Below are positions 1 through 6,768 of a DNA stretch of 10,624 nucleotides, piece by piece. The notes under the pieces are model-generated. The model did not search any database and was not told the DNA's origin. It was given only the letters and a program-made list of their open reading frames with translations. The position numbers and the translations under genes were made by a program. Location of the stretch: positions 1 to 10,624 of the forward strand of contig JAAYBE010000121.1 of NCBI GenBank assembly GCA_012719015.1. Reading direction: 5' to 3'. This DNA is from Actinomycetota bacterium (GTDB lineage: Bacteria > Actinomycetota > Thermoleophilia > UBA2241). The stretch's first letter is position 1, and each line of letters begins with the position of its first letter.

Positions 1-356
1 CCGCGCTGGCGAGGTATCGCGGGTTCGGGGAGCAGGGCTTCCGCCTCGTCGGCATGTTCGACAGCTCGGCGACGGTGATCGGCGCCCGTTTCGGTCCGGG
101 CGACGACGACCGCGTGCGCAGCGTCCATGAGCTGGACGAGTTCTGCCAGCGGGAGAAGGTCGATATCGCGATGGTGACGGTGCCGGCCGGCGAGGCCGAG
201 AGCACGGTGCAGCGGCTCGCGGCCGCGGGCGTCAAGGCCATCCTCAACTTCGCCCCCATCAAGGTCACTGCCCCGGAGGGCGTGCTGGTCCGCGACGTGG
301 ACCTCTCCAGCGAGCTCATGTCCCTGTCGTTCTACCTCGACAAGGAGCACGATTGA
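1..356 (+). CDS. rex: Redox-sensing transcriptional repressor Rex, C-terminal part (5' end outside window)
   Basis: Rex is a cytoplasmic homodimeric repressor that reads the NADH/NAD+ ratio and releases DNA of respiratory and fermentative genes when NADH rises. The frame is open from base 3, giving 117 residues before TGA; full-length Rex is usually 210-240 residues, so the N-terminal winged helix and the glycine-rich start of the Rossmann fold lie upstream. What remains matches the family well: the ALARYRGF and GFRLVGMFD segments of the nucleotide-binding fold, VDIAMVTVPA, then GVKAILNFAP, the strongest family signature, and APEGVLVRDVDLSSEL leading into the C-terminal helix that is domain-swapped in known dimers. 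It is the first gene of a plus-strand series that goes on to menaquinone and cytochrome genes, so control of that series by Rex is plausible, but I found no convincing Rex operator here. The family call is secure. Confidence 0.93.
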   Translation, partial: ALARYRGFGEQGFRLVGMFDSSATVIGARFGPGDDDRVRSVHELDEFCQREKVDIAMVTVPAGEAESTVQRLAAAGVKAILNFAPIKVTAPEGVLVRDVDLSSELMSLSFYLDKEHD

Positions 357-492
357 GCGTCGCCGGCGGATCGGCGCCGGGCGGGGCGTCCGGCCGGCGG
401 CAGGTTGGGACGCGCGGGCCCGGGCGATATCCGGCCACGTCGCCGAGGCTGAGCGCCCGGAGGACGCCCTGAGCGGGGAGCTCGGCGCTCAT

Positions 493-1077
493 GTGGCCGC
501 GGCGCTGGTCGGGGCCGGGCAGGCCTTCGGCCCGGGGCCGGCCGCCGCGCCCCGGCCACGTTGGGGCGCGCTGTACATGGAGCTCGGAGCCGGCGGCGAC
601 CAGGCGTGCGCGGCGGACATCGAGTTCGTCTACGAGGGTTACCTGCTGCATTACCGCGAGAGCCGCGCCGTGGCTCTCGCCGAGGACGACCTCGAGACCC
701 GGCTGCTGGCCGGCGACTGTTTCTACGCGCGCGGGCTGAGAGGGGTCGCCGCGCGCGGCGACGTCGCCGGGGTCGGCCTGCTGGCCCGTCTCATGGCGGC
801 CTGTTCGCAGCTGCGCGTCGTCGAGGCGTCTTTCGGCGCCGACGACGCCCTCTGGGCGTACACCACGGCGGGGCTCGTCGCGCAGCACGCGGGGACGGAT
901 CCCGTGCTGGTGGGCGACGTGTTCGACGAGCTGGAGGCCGGCTTCCACGCCGGGCCGCGCGTCGAGGTCGCGACCCTGGCGGCGCGGGCGGCGCCACGGC
1001 TCGGGCTGCGTGACCCGGCGCCGCTGATGCGCGAGCTCGACGCCGCCGTCCTCGCCGACCCCGAGCGCGTGAGGTGA
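493..1077 (+). CDS. Uncharacterised protein, possibly a degenerate HepS-like prenyl diphosphate synthase subunit
   Basis: A 194-residue protein of unproven function. It begins at GTG 493, with GGGGAG at 475-480 as a rather distant ribosome site, and its stop overlaps the start of the UbiD gene by four bases, so the two are translationally coupled. It is largely alpha-helical and rich in Ala, with no signal peptide or membrane segment. Around residues 68-100 it reads DDLETRLLAGD, then FYARGL, a GD, and later LARLMAACSQLRV. This recalls the helix of polyprenyl synthases and of the heptaprenyl synthase small subunit HepS (LAGDYF), but no DDxxD metal site is present. Given menaquinone genes next door, a non-catalytic partner of a prenyl-tail synthase is a sensible guess. 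The reading frame stays open back to 352 with no ordinary start codon, and the residues there look protein-like, so the true N-terminus may lie further upstream or be disturbed by a frameshift. Confidence 0.72.
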   Translation: MAAALVGAGQAFGPGPAAAPRPRWGALYMELGAGGDQACAADIEFVYEGYLLHYRESRAVALAEDDLETRLLAGDCFYARGLRGVAARGDVAGVGLLARLMAACSQLRVVEASFGADDALWAYTTAGLVAQHAGTDPVLVGDVFDELEAGFHAGPRVEVATLAARAAPRLGLRDPAPLMRELDAAVLADPERVR

Positions 1078-2516
1078 CCGTGGACCTGCGTGCCTTCATC
1101 AGTCTGCTGGAGCGCGAGGGCGAGCTGGTCCGGGTGCGGCCGGCGGTCGACCCGTATCTGGAGATGGCCGAGATCGCCGACCGCGCCAGCAAGGCGCACG
1201 GGCCGGCGCTCCTCTTCGAGCGCCCCACGATGGCGGCGGGGCGGACCCCGGTGCCGGTGCTCATGAACCAGTTCGGCTCCTACCGCCGGCTCGAGCTGGC
1301 GCTGGGCGCGCCGCTGGACGAGATCGCCGGGCGTATCGGCGGTCTGCTCGACTTGCAGGTGCCGAGCGGCCTTGTGGGCAAGGTGAAGGCGCTCGGCCAG
1401 CTCAAGGAGCTGGCCTCGTTCGGGCCGCGGTACGACAGGAGGCCGGCCTGGCGCGAGGTCGTGGTGGACCCGCCGGACCTCGCGTGCCTGCCGGTGCTCA
1501 CCACGTGGCCCGGCGACGGCGGGCCCTTCGTCACCCTGCCGGTCGTGGTCACCAAGGACCGGGAGGGCCGCCAGAACGCGGGCATGTACCGTCTGCAGGT
1601 GTACGACGCGCGGACGACCGGCATGCACTGGCACGTGCACCACGACGGGGCGGCCAACTTCCGCGCCGCCGACGGTCGCCTCGAGGTCGCCGTGGCGCTC
1701 GGCACCGACCCGGCGGTGACGTACGCGGCCACGGCGCCGCTGCCGCCGGGGATCAGCGAGTTCATGTTCGCCGGCTTCCTCCGCGGCGAGCCGGTCGACC
1801 TGGCGCCGTGCGCCACGGTCGACCTGCAGGTGCCGGCCGACGCCGAGATCGTCCTCGAGGGCTACGTGGAGAAGGACGAGACGCGGCTCGAGGGGCCGTT
1901 CGGCGACCACACCGGTTACTACTCGCTGGCCGACCAGTACCCGGTCTTCCACCTCACGTCCATGAGCCACCGCCGCGACCCGATCTACCCGGCGACCATC
2001 GTCGGCAAGCCGCCCATGGAGGACGCCTACCTCGGCAAGGCCACCGAGCGCCTGTTCCTGCCGCTGCTCCGGCTCGTCCAACCCGAGATCGTCGACATGG
2101 ACCTGCCCATCGAGGGCGTCTTCCACGACTGCGCCATCATCAGCATCCGCAAGGAGTACGCGGGCCACGCCCGCAAGGTGATGAACGCCGTGTGGGGCAT
2201 GGGGCAGATGATGTTCACCAAGTTCGTGGTCATCGTCGACGAACACGTGGACGTGCACGACTACAGCGAGGTCACCTGGCGGGTGTTCAACAACGTCGAC
2301 CCCGAGCGCGACTGCGTGATCGCGCGCGGTCCCCTCGACGTGCTCGACCACTCCAGCCCCTTCGCCCGCTACGGCGCCAAGATGGGCGTCGACGCGACCA
2401 GAACGTGGCCGGACGAGGGCCATCCGCGCGAGTGGCCGGACGAGCTGGCGATGGACCCGGACGTGGTCCGACAGGTCGACGTCCGCTGGAGGGAGTTCGG
2501 GCTGCCGTTCTCCTGA
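1074..2516 (+). CDS. mqnL: UbiD-family prenylated-FMN decarboxylase, probably the menaquinone enzyme MqnL
   Basis: UbiD enzymes remove an aromatic or alkenyl carboxylate using prenylated FMN and Mn2+/K+. The 480-residue length is normal. The N-terminal LRAFISLLEREGELVRV and a VPVLMNQFGS segment are typical. In the cofactor region GRQNAGMYRLQ supplies a likely metal-binding Asn168, followed by TGMHWHVHHDGA with His residues 185-190. EIVLEG (residues 258-263) is the usual metal-ligand Glu region, and LEGPFGDHTGYYS carries Glu273 and Asp278 at the spacing of the catalytic acids. Start GTG 1074 overlaps the upstream stop (GTGA); GTG 1080 is an alternative. With a UbiA homologue downstream at 2907 and a UbiX homologue at 9979, the best role is decarboxylation of prenylated 1,4-dihydroxy-6-naphthoate in the futalosine pathway. 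UbiD substrates cannot be read from sequence, so an aromatic-acid decarboxylase remains possible. Family 0.97, role about 0.75. Confidence 0.93.
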   Translation: MTVDLRAFISLLEREGELVRVRPAVDPYLEMAEIADRASKAHGPALLFERPTMAAGRTPVPVLMNQFGSYRRLELALGAPLDEIAGRIGGLLDLQVPSGLVGKVKALGQLKELASFGPRYDRRPAWREVVVDPPDLACLPVLTTWPGDGGPFVTLPVVVTKDREGRQNAGMYRLQVYDARTTGMHWHVHHDGAANFRAADGRLEVAVALGTDPAVTYAATAPLPPGISEFMFAGFLRGEPVDLAPCATVDLQVPADAEIVLEGYVEKDETRLEGPFGDHTGYYSLADQYPVFHLTSMSHRRDPIYPATIVGKPPMEDAYLGKATERLFLPLLRLVQPEIVDMDLPIEGVFHDCAIISIRKEYAGHARKVMNAVWGMGQMMFTKFVVIVDEHVDVHDYSEVTWRVFNNVDPERDCVIARGPLDVLDHSSPFARYGAKMGVDATRTWPDEGHPREWPDELAMDPDVVRQVDVRWREFGLPFS

Positions 2517-2530
2517 GCGGCGGCTCCCGC

Positions 2531-2559
2531 TTTACGCGACGGCGGCGTCCTTCTACACT
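2531..2559 (+). promoter_or_regulatory. Candidate sigma70-type promoter ahead of the small membrane protein and mqnP
   Basis: TTTACG at 2531-2536 and TACACT at 2554-2559 are separated by exactly 17 bases. Each hexamer matches four of six consensus positions, and TACACT-like -10 boxes are common in actinobacteria. It lies in the 86-base gap after the UbiD gene and about 44 bases ahead of the GTG at 2603. It would let the membrane protein and prenyltransferase be transcribed apart from rex and the UbiD gene. No experimental support. Confidence 0.5.
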
Positions 2560-2602
2560 GATGTCGCAGGCCACGGCGTCATCATCGACCTGGGAGGCGG
2601 CT

Positions 2603-2899
2603 GTGTTCCACGGCAACATCCATCGTCATCTGCTCGTCCTCTCGCTGGTGAACTGGGGCGTGGCCATCGTCTGCTGGACGGTCAGCGCCTACCTGGGCGT
2701 CGCCAGGCCGACGAACCTCTTCGTCTACACGGTCCTCTTCGTGGTCGGCCTCTTCGCCGTCATCGTGGCCATCGGCTCGTTCGTGCTCGCCGACTTCGGG
2801 ACCGAGCCCGAGCCGGCGGTCGTGGCGGCGACGGTCGAGGCCGCGCCGGCGGAGGACGCCGAGGCTCCCGCGGACGAGGGCGCCGACCGCGGCGCCTGA
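2603..2899 (+). CDS. Small two-helix membrane protein of unknown function
   Basis: A 98-residue protein I do not recognise. GTG 2603 is chosen because GGGAGG sits at 2592-2597, five bases before it; an in-frame ATG at 2561 lies at the expected transcription start and has no ribosome site. Residues 10-33 and 39-63 are two strongly hydrophobic helices (LLVLSLVNWGVAIVCW and FVYTVLFVVGLFAVIV), joined by a short ARPTN turn. The last 30 residues form an Ala/Glu/Asp/Pro-rich acidic tail without hydrophobic content. The short N-terminus carries several His and one Arg. Only seven bases separate it from the prenyltransferase gene, so the two are co-transcribed. It could be a small accessory subunit of a membrane enzyme, but the sequence gives no direct sign of that. 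Confidence 0.82.
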   Translation: MFHGNIHRHLLVLSLVNWGVAIVCWTVSAYLGVARPTNLFVYTVLFVVGLFAVIVAIGSFVLADFGTEPEPAVVAATVEAAPAEDAEAPADEGADRGA

Positions 2900-2906
2900 G
2901 CAGCTC

Positions 2907-3788
2907 GTGGCGTCGCCAGGCGCCGCCCGGGCCGTCTCGCGGCCCACGCTCTTCGCGCGGCTCATCAAGATCGAGCACAGCGTGTACGCGCTGCCGTTCG
3001 CGTACGCGGGCGCCTTCCTCGCCGCCGGCGGCTGGCCTGGCGCCGGCCCGTTCCTGTGGATCACGGTCGCCATGGTCGGCGCGCGCAGCGCGGCGATGGC
3101 GCTCAACCGTCTGATCGATGCGGGCATCGACGCGCGCAACCCGCGGACCGCCGCGCGCGAACTGCCCGCCGGCCGGCTGGGCCGGCGCGAGGTCGCGGTC
3201 TTCACGGCCGTCTCCGTCGCCCTGCTCGTGATCGCCGCCTTCAACCTCTCCGAGCCCTGCCGGTACCTCTGGCCGATCCCTCTGGCGGCGTTCGTCGTCT
3301 ACCCCTACACGAAGCGGTTCACGTGGTTCTGCCATTACTTCCTCGGCATGACCCTGGGCCTGGCCCCGGCGGCCGCCTGGGTCGCCGTCACCGGCTCCGC
3401 TTCGACGGAAGCCTGGCTCCTGTTCTTCGCGGTCACGCTCTGGGTCGCCGGCTTCGACGCGCTCTACGCGGTGTTCGACCTCGAGTTCGACCGGCAGCAG
3501 GGGCTGCACTCCCTGCCGGTCGCCGTCGGCGAGCGCGGGTCGATCGCGGTGGCGGCGCTCTCTCACGCAGGCACGGTCGGTCTCCTCGCGGCGGTGGGTG
3601 GGCTGGCCGGCCTGGGCTGGGTCTACTGGGCCGGCCTCGCCGTCTGCGCCGCCCTCCTCGCCTGGCCGCACCTCGACATCGCCCGTCGCGGCCTGCGTGA
3701 GGTGGGCATGAGCTTCATGACCGTCAACGGCGCCGTCGGCCTCGTCTACGGCGCCGTGGTGATCGTCTCCGCCGTCGCCGGAGGGTGA
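2907..3788 (+). CDS. mqnP: UbiA-family prenyltransferase, probably MqnP of futalosine menaquinone synthesis
   Basis: An integral membrane enzyme of 293 residues, the usual size, that joins a polyprenyl diphosphate to an aromatic acid acceptor. Two Asp-rich motifs that bind Mg-diphosphate are visible. The first is NRLIDAGIDARNPRTAAREL at residues 67-86, with N67, D71 and D75 in the N-x3-D-x3-D arrangement. The second is DALYAVFDLEFD at 184-195, with D184, D191 and D195. IKIEHSVYALPFAYAGA near the N-terminus is typical of the UbiA/MqnP group, and several hydrophobic stretches suggest eight or nine helices. GTG 2907 follows the preceding stop by seven bases and lacks a clear ribosome site, which suggests coupling to the small membrane protein gene. 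The substrate is inferred from linkage to UbiD and UbiX homologues: 1,4-dihydroxy-6-naphthoate in the futalosine route. UbiA for 4-hydroxybenzoate is less likely in an anaerobic actinobacterium. Confidence 0.93.
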   Translation: MASPGAARAVSRPTLFARLIKIEHSVYALPFAYAGAFLAAGGWPGAGPFLWITVAMVGARSAAMALNRLIDAGIDARNPRTAARELPAGRLGRREVAVFTAVSVALLVIAAFNLSEPCRYLWPIPLAAFVVYPYTKRFTWFCHYFLGMTLGLAPAAAWVAVTGSASTEAWLLFFAVTLWVAGFDALYAVFDLEFDRQQGLHSLPVAVGERGSIAVAALSHAGTVGLLAAVGGLAGLGWVYWAGLAVCAALLAWPHLDIARRGLREVGMSFMTVNGAVGLVYGAVVIVSAVAGG

Positions 3789-3850
3789 TGCCGCACGGCC
3801 TGGAGGGGCGTCCGGGGAAGGGGCAGGACGCACGCCGAGACGGCAATGGT

Positions 3851-3868
3851 GCGCGCTCGCGCGCTTTT
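3851..3868 (+). terminator. Possible short intrinsic terminator after mqnP
   Basis: GCGCG (3851-3855) pairs with CGCGC (3860-3864) around a CTCG loop and is followed by TTTT at 3865-3868. The stem is only five base pairs but all G-C. It lies 62 bases after the mqnP stop and just ahead of the -10 box at 3881, so it could separate two transcription units. The short stem and T-tract make this weak. Confidence 0.3.
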
Positions 3869-3877
3869 GCGTCCGGG

Positions 3878-3886
3878 TGATACAAT
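3878..3886 (+). promoter_or_regulatory. Candidate extended -10 promoter of the cytochrome operon
   Basis: TGA-TACAAT at 3878-3886 fits an extended -10 element (TGn then TACAAT, five of six consensus bases). It is the most AT-rich spot of the 182-base gap between mqnP and the first cytochrome gene. No -35 hexamer lies 16-18 bases upstream, as expected where an extended -10 compensates. Transcription would begin near 3893, leaving a leader of nearly 80 bases before GTG 3971. I see no recognisable riboswitch in that leader. Confidence 0.5.
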
Positions 3887-3970
3887 CGTGCGCGTTCGGC
3901 CACAGAGCGGAGGCTCGGCGGCCGGCCTGGGTGTCAGCGACCGTATCGGGAGCCGGGGGAAGCAAGCAGA

Positions 3971-4933
3971 GTGTCGGAGGATCGCCAGCGTCACCGCTAC
4001 GCGCCGGAGCCGCGCCGGTGGTATCGGACCACATGGTTCGCCGCCGTCGCCGTCGTCGTCTTCGTGGCGGTCGTGATGATCGTCGCGGTGATCCCGGTGT
4101 GGGCCACCGACACCCCGTCCTACTGTTCCTCGTGCAAGACCATGCAGCCCGCGGGTGAGTCGTGGCAGCGGTCTGTCCACTCCTCGGTCTCGTGCACCGA
4201 CTGTCACGTCCCGCCGGGGCTCGCCAACGACACCAAGTGGCGTACGCGCGAGCTCCTCAACATCTGGGCCGACTACCTCAACGTCCCGCAGACCGCGGAC
4301 CGTCGTCAGCGTCCCGGGAACGAGAACTGCCTCAAGTGCCACAACGTCGACAACATCCCCGAGGACAACGGGGCCGTGCGCATGCCGCACGACGCGCACC
4401 TCAACCTGCGCAACCTGACGTGCGCCGACTGTCACTCCCAGGTGGCGCATCCCGAAGAGGGCAAGACGGGGACCGAGATCTCGATGGCGGTGTGTTCCAT
4501 GTGCCACGAGGAGGCCACGTCCACCACCGCCTGCATGTTCTGCCACCTCGAGCCCCAGGCGAAGGACGTGCACCCCAAGGGCTACATGGAGACGCACGGC
4601 AAACAGGCGCGTCAGGACCTCGACGCCTGCCTGCGCTGTCACCACAGTGAGGCCGACTTCTGTGACCCGTGCCACGCCAAACCCACGCCTGACCACTTCT
4701 CCGGCACGTGGCGTTACGACCACGGCAAGACGGCCCTCAAGGACCGCGACGGCTGTCTCGGGTGCCACAGCGAGACCGACTTCTGCGACCAGTGCCACCG
4801 GGTCCGGCATCCGGACGACTGGCTCGAGACGCACTGGGGCCCCGGCGCCGAGAGCCGCGACGGGTGTCTGGTCTGCCACCCGCGCAGCATGTGCGACCGC
4901 TGCCACGCCCGCCAGGGGGTGACGGACCGGTGA
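3971..4933 (+). CDS. NapC/NirT-like membrane-anchored multiheme cytochrome c, 12 haem sites, first one CxxCK
   Basis: A 320-residue protein likely to take electrons from menaquinol and pass them along a haem chain outside the membrane. A cytoplasmic basic N-terminus (residues 1-20) and one membrane helix (about 22-44) anchor it. The first site is CSSCK at 52-56, with Met58 kept in the CxxC-x2-M layout of NapC/NrfH haem 1, then SVHSSVSCTDCHVPPG as in the NapC fold. Ten further CxxCH motifs follow, so there are 11 CxxCH plus one CxxCK; canonical NapC has only four haems. The C-terminal half has paired sites, for example CLGCHSETDFCDQCH, alternating with His-bearing spacers that can give distal ligands. 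GGGGGAAG at 3955-3962 precedes GTG 3971 by eight bases. Its stop overlaps the next start by four bases. It is paralogous in plan to the proteins at 7723 and 8766. Donor and acceptor are inferred. Confidence 0.92.
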   Translation: MSEDRQRHRYAPEPRRWYRTTWFAAVAVVVFVAVVMIVAVIPVWATDTPSYCSSCKTMQPAGESWQRSVHSSVSCTDCHVPPGLANDTKWRTRELLNIWADYLNVPQTADRRQRPGNENCLKCHNVDNIPEDNGAVRMPHDAHLNLRNLTCADCHSQVAHPEEGKTGTEISMAVCSMCHEEATSTTACMFCHLEPQAKDVHPKGYMETHGKQARQDLDACLRCHHSEADFCDPCHAKPTPDHFSGTWRYDHGKTALKDRDGCLGCHSETDFCDQCHRVRHPDDWLETHWGPGAESRDGCLVCHPRSMCDRCHARQGVTDR

Positions 4934-5814
4934 AGTGGCTGCGCCACCTCCTCCTGCTGATCGCCGTCACCTCGCTCGCGGCGGTCGTGGCCGGCCCGGC
5001 TACTGGCGCCACGGCCGAGAGCCCGCTGCAGACTCCGCCCAACGACGAGTGCTACGAGTGCCACGGCGCGCCGGAGGCCAAGACCAAGACGGTCGACGTC
5101 GGCGGCGAGCCGCGGAGCCTCTACGTCGACCGCGCCGTCTTCGAGGCGTCGCGCCACGGCAAGCTCGCCTGTACGAGCTGCCACCTCGGGTTCAAGGCCG
5201 GACCTCACGACGCCGCGCAGACCGAGGGCTGGGCCGCGACGGCGAGGATCGACGCCTGCCGCAACTGTCACGCCGACGTCTTCACCATGTACCGCGGATC
5301 CTTCCACGGCACCCTCGGCTTCCTCGACCCCGGCAGCAAGACGCCGGTCTGCGCCGACTGCCACGTGGCGCACAACATCGTGCCGCCGGAGTCCGTCGAG
5401 TTCCGGCGGCAGATCGACGGCATGTGCGCCCGTTGCCATGAGGACGCCCAGCGGACGTACCTCGACAGCTACCACGGCAAGGCGGCCACGCTGGGCTCCC
5501 TGACGACCGCCGTGTGCACCGACTGCCACGGCGGCCACCGGATCCTGGCGCCGTCGCACCCCGAGAGCTCGGTCAACGAGGCGCACCTGATCGAGACCTG
5601 CGGCGACTGTCACCCCGGCGCCAACGAGAACTTCATCCAGTTCCTGGTCCACGTCAATCCGCGCAGCCCGCGGTCGTCGTTCCTCGTCTGGACCTTCTAC
5701 GCCGCGTACATCCTGCTGATCACCGTCGTGTTCACGTTCGGGTTCGTGCACTCGGGCCTGTACATCTACAGAGGGTTCAAGGATGGTCTCTACGGACGGA
5801 AGCACCATGGCTGA
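4930..5814 (+). CDS. Heptahaem cytochrome c with C-terminal membrane anchor (CbcA-like partner of the b cytochrome)
   Basis: A 294-residue exported cytochrome. GTG 4930 overlaps the upstream stop (GTGA), with AGGGGG at 4914-4919. Residues 1-29 form a signal peptide, KWLRH then a Leu/Ala core, with an ATA cleavage site. Seven CxxCH motifs follow, from CYECH at residue 41 to CGDCH near 230: CYECH, CTSCH, CRNCH, CADCH, CARCH, CTDCH and CGDCH. His residues in HGKLACTSCH, SYHGKA and CHGGH are likely distal ligands. A hydrophobic helix at about 251-275 places the haem domain outside with a short basic tail inside. The gene overlaps the b-type cytochrome gene by 32 bases, which argues for a stoichiometric complex. 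A seven-haem c plus membrane b pair is the make-up of the CbcA/CbcB menaquinol oxidoreductase of Geobacter; orthology cannot be claimed from this reading alone. Confidence 0.92.
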   Translation: MKWLRHLLLLIAVTSLAAVVAGPATGATAESPLQTPPNDECYECHGAPEAKTKTVDVGGEPRSLYVDRAVFEASRHGKLACTSCHLGFKAGPHDAAQTEGWAATARIDACRNCHADVFTMYRGSFHGTLGFLDPGSKTPVCADCHVAHNIVPPESVEFRRQIDGMCARCHEDAQRTYLDSYHGKAATLGSLTTAVCTDCHGGHRILAPSHPESSVNEAHLIETCGDCHPGANENFIQFLVHVNPRSPRSSFLVWTFYAAYILLITVVFTFGFVHSGLYIYRGFKDGLYGRKHHG

Positions 5815-6703
5815 GCCTCGGGCAGACGCGGTCGCCCCGGCTCCCGCAGAGACGGCCGGGCGCGAGAAGAAGCAGCCGCGCACGCGCATCGAGTACCGGC
5901 GGTTCAACCTGTTCCACCGCTGGATGCACTTCCTCGTCTTCGTGAGCTTCACCGTGCTCGTGTTCACCGGCATGCCGCTCAAGTACGAGGACACGCAGTG
6001 GGCGCAGTGGTTCATGGATCTCTTCGGCGGCGTCACGGCGGCCGGCATCTACCACCGCCTCGCCGCCATCGTCACGGTGTTCTACTGGTCGGCCGAGATG
6101 GTGGTCATGGTCGTCACGGTGCTCAGGACGCGGGGCCATATGCGCGACCGCATCACGCTCATGTTCAACGCGAAGGACGTGCAGGACATCGTCGGCATGT
6201 TCGCGTGGTTCTTCGGCCGCGGACCCAAGCCGCAGTTCGACCGGTACACGTACTGGGAGAAGTTCGACTACCTCTCGCTCGTGGCCGGCACCGTGATCAT
6301 CGGGGTCACCGGGTTCATGATGTGGTTCCCCATCCAGACCACGCACCTCCTGCCCGGGTACTGGCTCAACGTCGCCTTCGTGATCCACTCCAACGAGGCG
6401 TTGCTGGCCATGGGCGTGATCTTCATCTTCGTGCACTTCTTCAGCGCGCACCTCAAGCCGGAGAGCTTCCCCCTGGACAAGGTGATCTTCACCGGCAGCC
6501 TTCCGGTCGAGCATTACAAGGCGGAGCGGCCGCTCGAATACGCCCGCCGGGTCCGCGAGGGCACGCTCGACGAGGTGCTCGTCGAGAAGACCATCACCTG
6601 GAAGACGTACGCCGCCGACGCGCTCTGGTGGCTCATCACCCTCATCGCCGGCGTGAGCGCGGTCATGATGACCGCCTTCATCATCTGGTCGGTGTTCGAT
6701 TGA
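5783..6703 (+). CDS. Membrane b-type cytochrome (FdnI/HydC-like superfamily), putative menaquinol-oxidising subunit
   Basis: A 306-residue integral membrane protein with about five helices, near residues 49-68, 94-115, 160-180, 200-222 and 280-303. Candidate haem b ligands lie in HRWMH (45, 49), YHRL (91), IHSNE (202) and VHFFSAH (218, 223), the pattern of the dihaem b cytochromes of formate dehydrogenase and hydrogenase, here without any such enzyme nearby. The N-terminal 40 residues are a polar, Ala/Pro- and Lys/Arg-rich cytoplasmic extension. ATG 5783 has AGAGGG at 5770-5775; ATG 5807 is an alternative that would drop eight residues and keep a shorter overlap with the 7-haem gene. It most likely exchanges electrons between menaquinol and the 7-haem protein just upstream. 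The direction of flow cannot be told from sequence. Confidence 0.9.
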   Translation: MVSTDGSTMAEPRADAVAPAPAETAGREKKQPRTRIEYRRFNLFHRWMHFLVFVSFTVLVFTGMPLKYEDTQWAQWFMDLFGGVTAAGIYHRLAAIVTVFYWSAEMVVMVVTVLRTRGHMRDRITLMFNAKDVQDIVGMFAWFFGRGPKPQFDRYTYWEKFDYLSLVAGTVIIGVTGFMMWFPIQTTHLLPGYWLNVAFVIHSNEALLAMGVIFIFVHFFSAHLKPESFPLDKVIFTGSLPVEHYKAERPLEYARRVREGTLDEVLVEKTITWKTYAADALWWLITLIAGVSAVMMTAFIIWSVFD

Positions 6704-6737
6704 GCGTGACGCGCGTGAGTGACCTCGAGGCTGGACG

Positions 6738-6752
6738 CCGCCGACGCGGCGG
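6738..6752 (+). promoter_or_regulatory. Hairpin immediately before the ribosome site of the 13-haem cytochrome gene
   Basis: CCGCCG (6738-6743) and CGGCGG (6747-6752) are perfect complements around an ACG loop, giving a six-pair G-C stem that a G-T wobble could extend. It ends one base before the GGGGAGG ribosome site (6754-6760). In the 65-base gap between two operon genes such a stem could mark an mRNA processing point or tune translation. In GC-rich DNA it may also be chance. Confidence 0.3.
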
Positions 6753-6768
6753 TGGGGAGGTGGAGCCG

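Noticed and set aside
723..2423. Long minus-strand open frame (566 codons) opposite the UbiD gene
   Set aside because: It is the antisense shadow of a real gene in very GC-rich DNA. Its translation is low-complexity Arg/His/Val/Asp with no family signature, while the plus strand gives a complete UbiD protein.
3808..3831. GCGTCC/GGACGC inverted repeat as a terminator
   Set aside because: A six-base stem with a 12-base loop and no following T-tract is weak in this base composition.
3888..3903. Rex operator-like GTG...CAC in the cytochrome leader
   Set aside because: The spacing is 10 bases rather than the 8 of the actinobacterial Rex site, and the flanks do not match the TGTGA/TCACA arms.
3746..4906. 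Long minus-strand frame opposite the first cytochrome
   Set aside because: The plus strand carries 12 haem sites and a NapC-type anchor; the minus-strand product has no recognisable motif.
3971..4933. NrfA-type nitrite reductase, because of the CxxCK motif
   Set aside because: NrfA is a pentahaem protein of roughly 480 residues with a signal peptide. This protein has a NapC-type anchor and 12 sites, and its Lys lies at the first, membrane-proximal haem.
5998..6703. In-frame upstream extension of the 13-haem cytochrome through the b cytochrome gene
   Set aside because: It is only an open frame over the cytochrome b gene. A signal peptide and GGGGAGG ribosome site place the real start at 6769.
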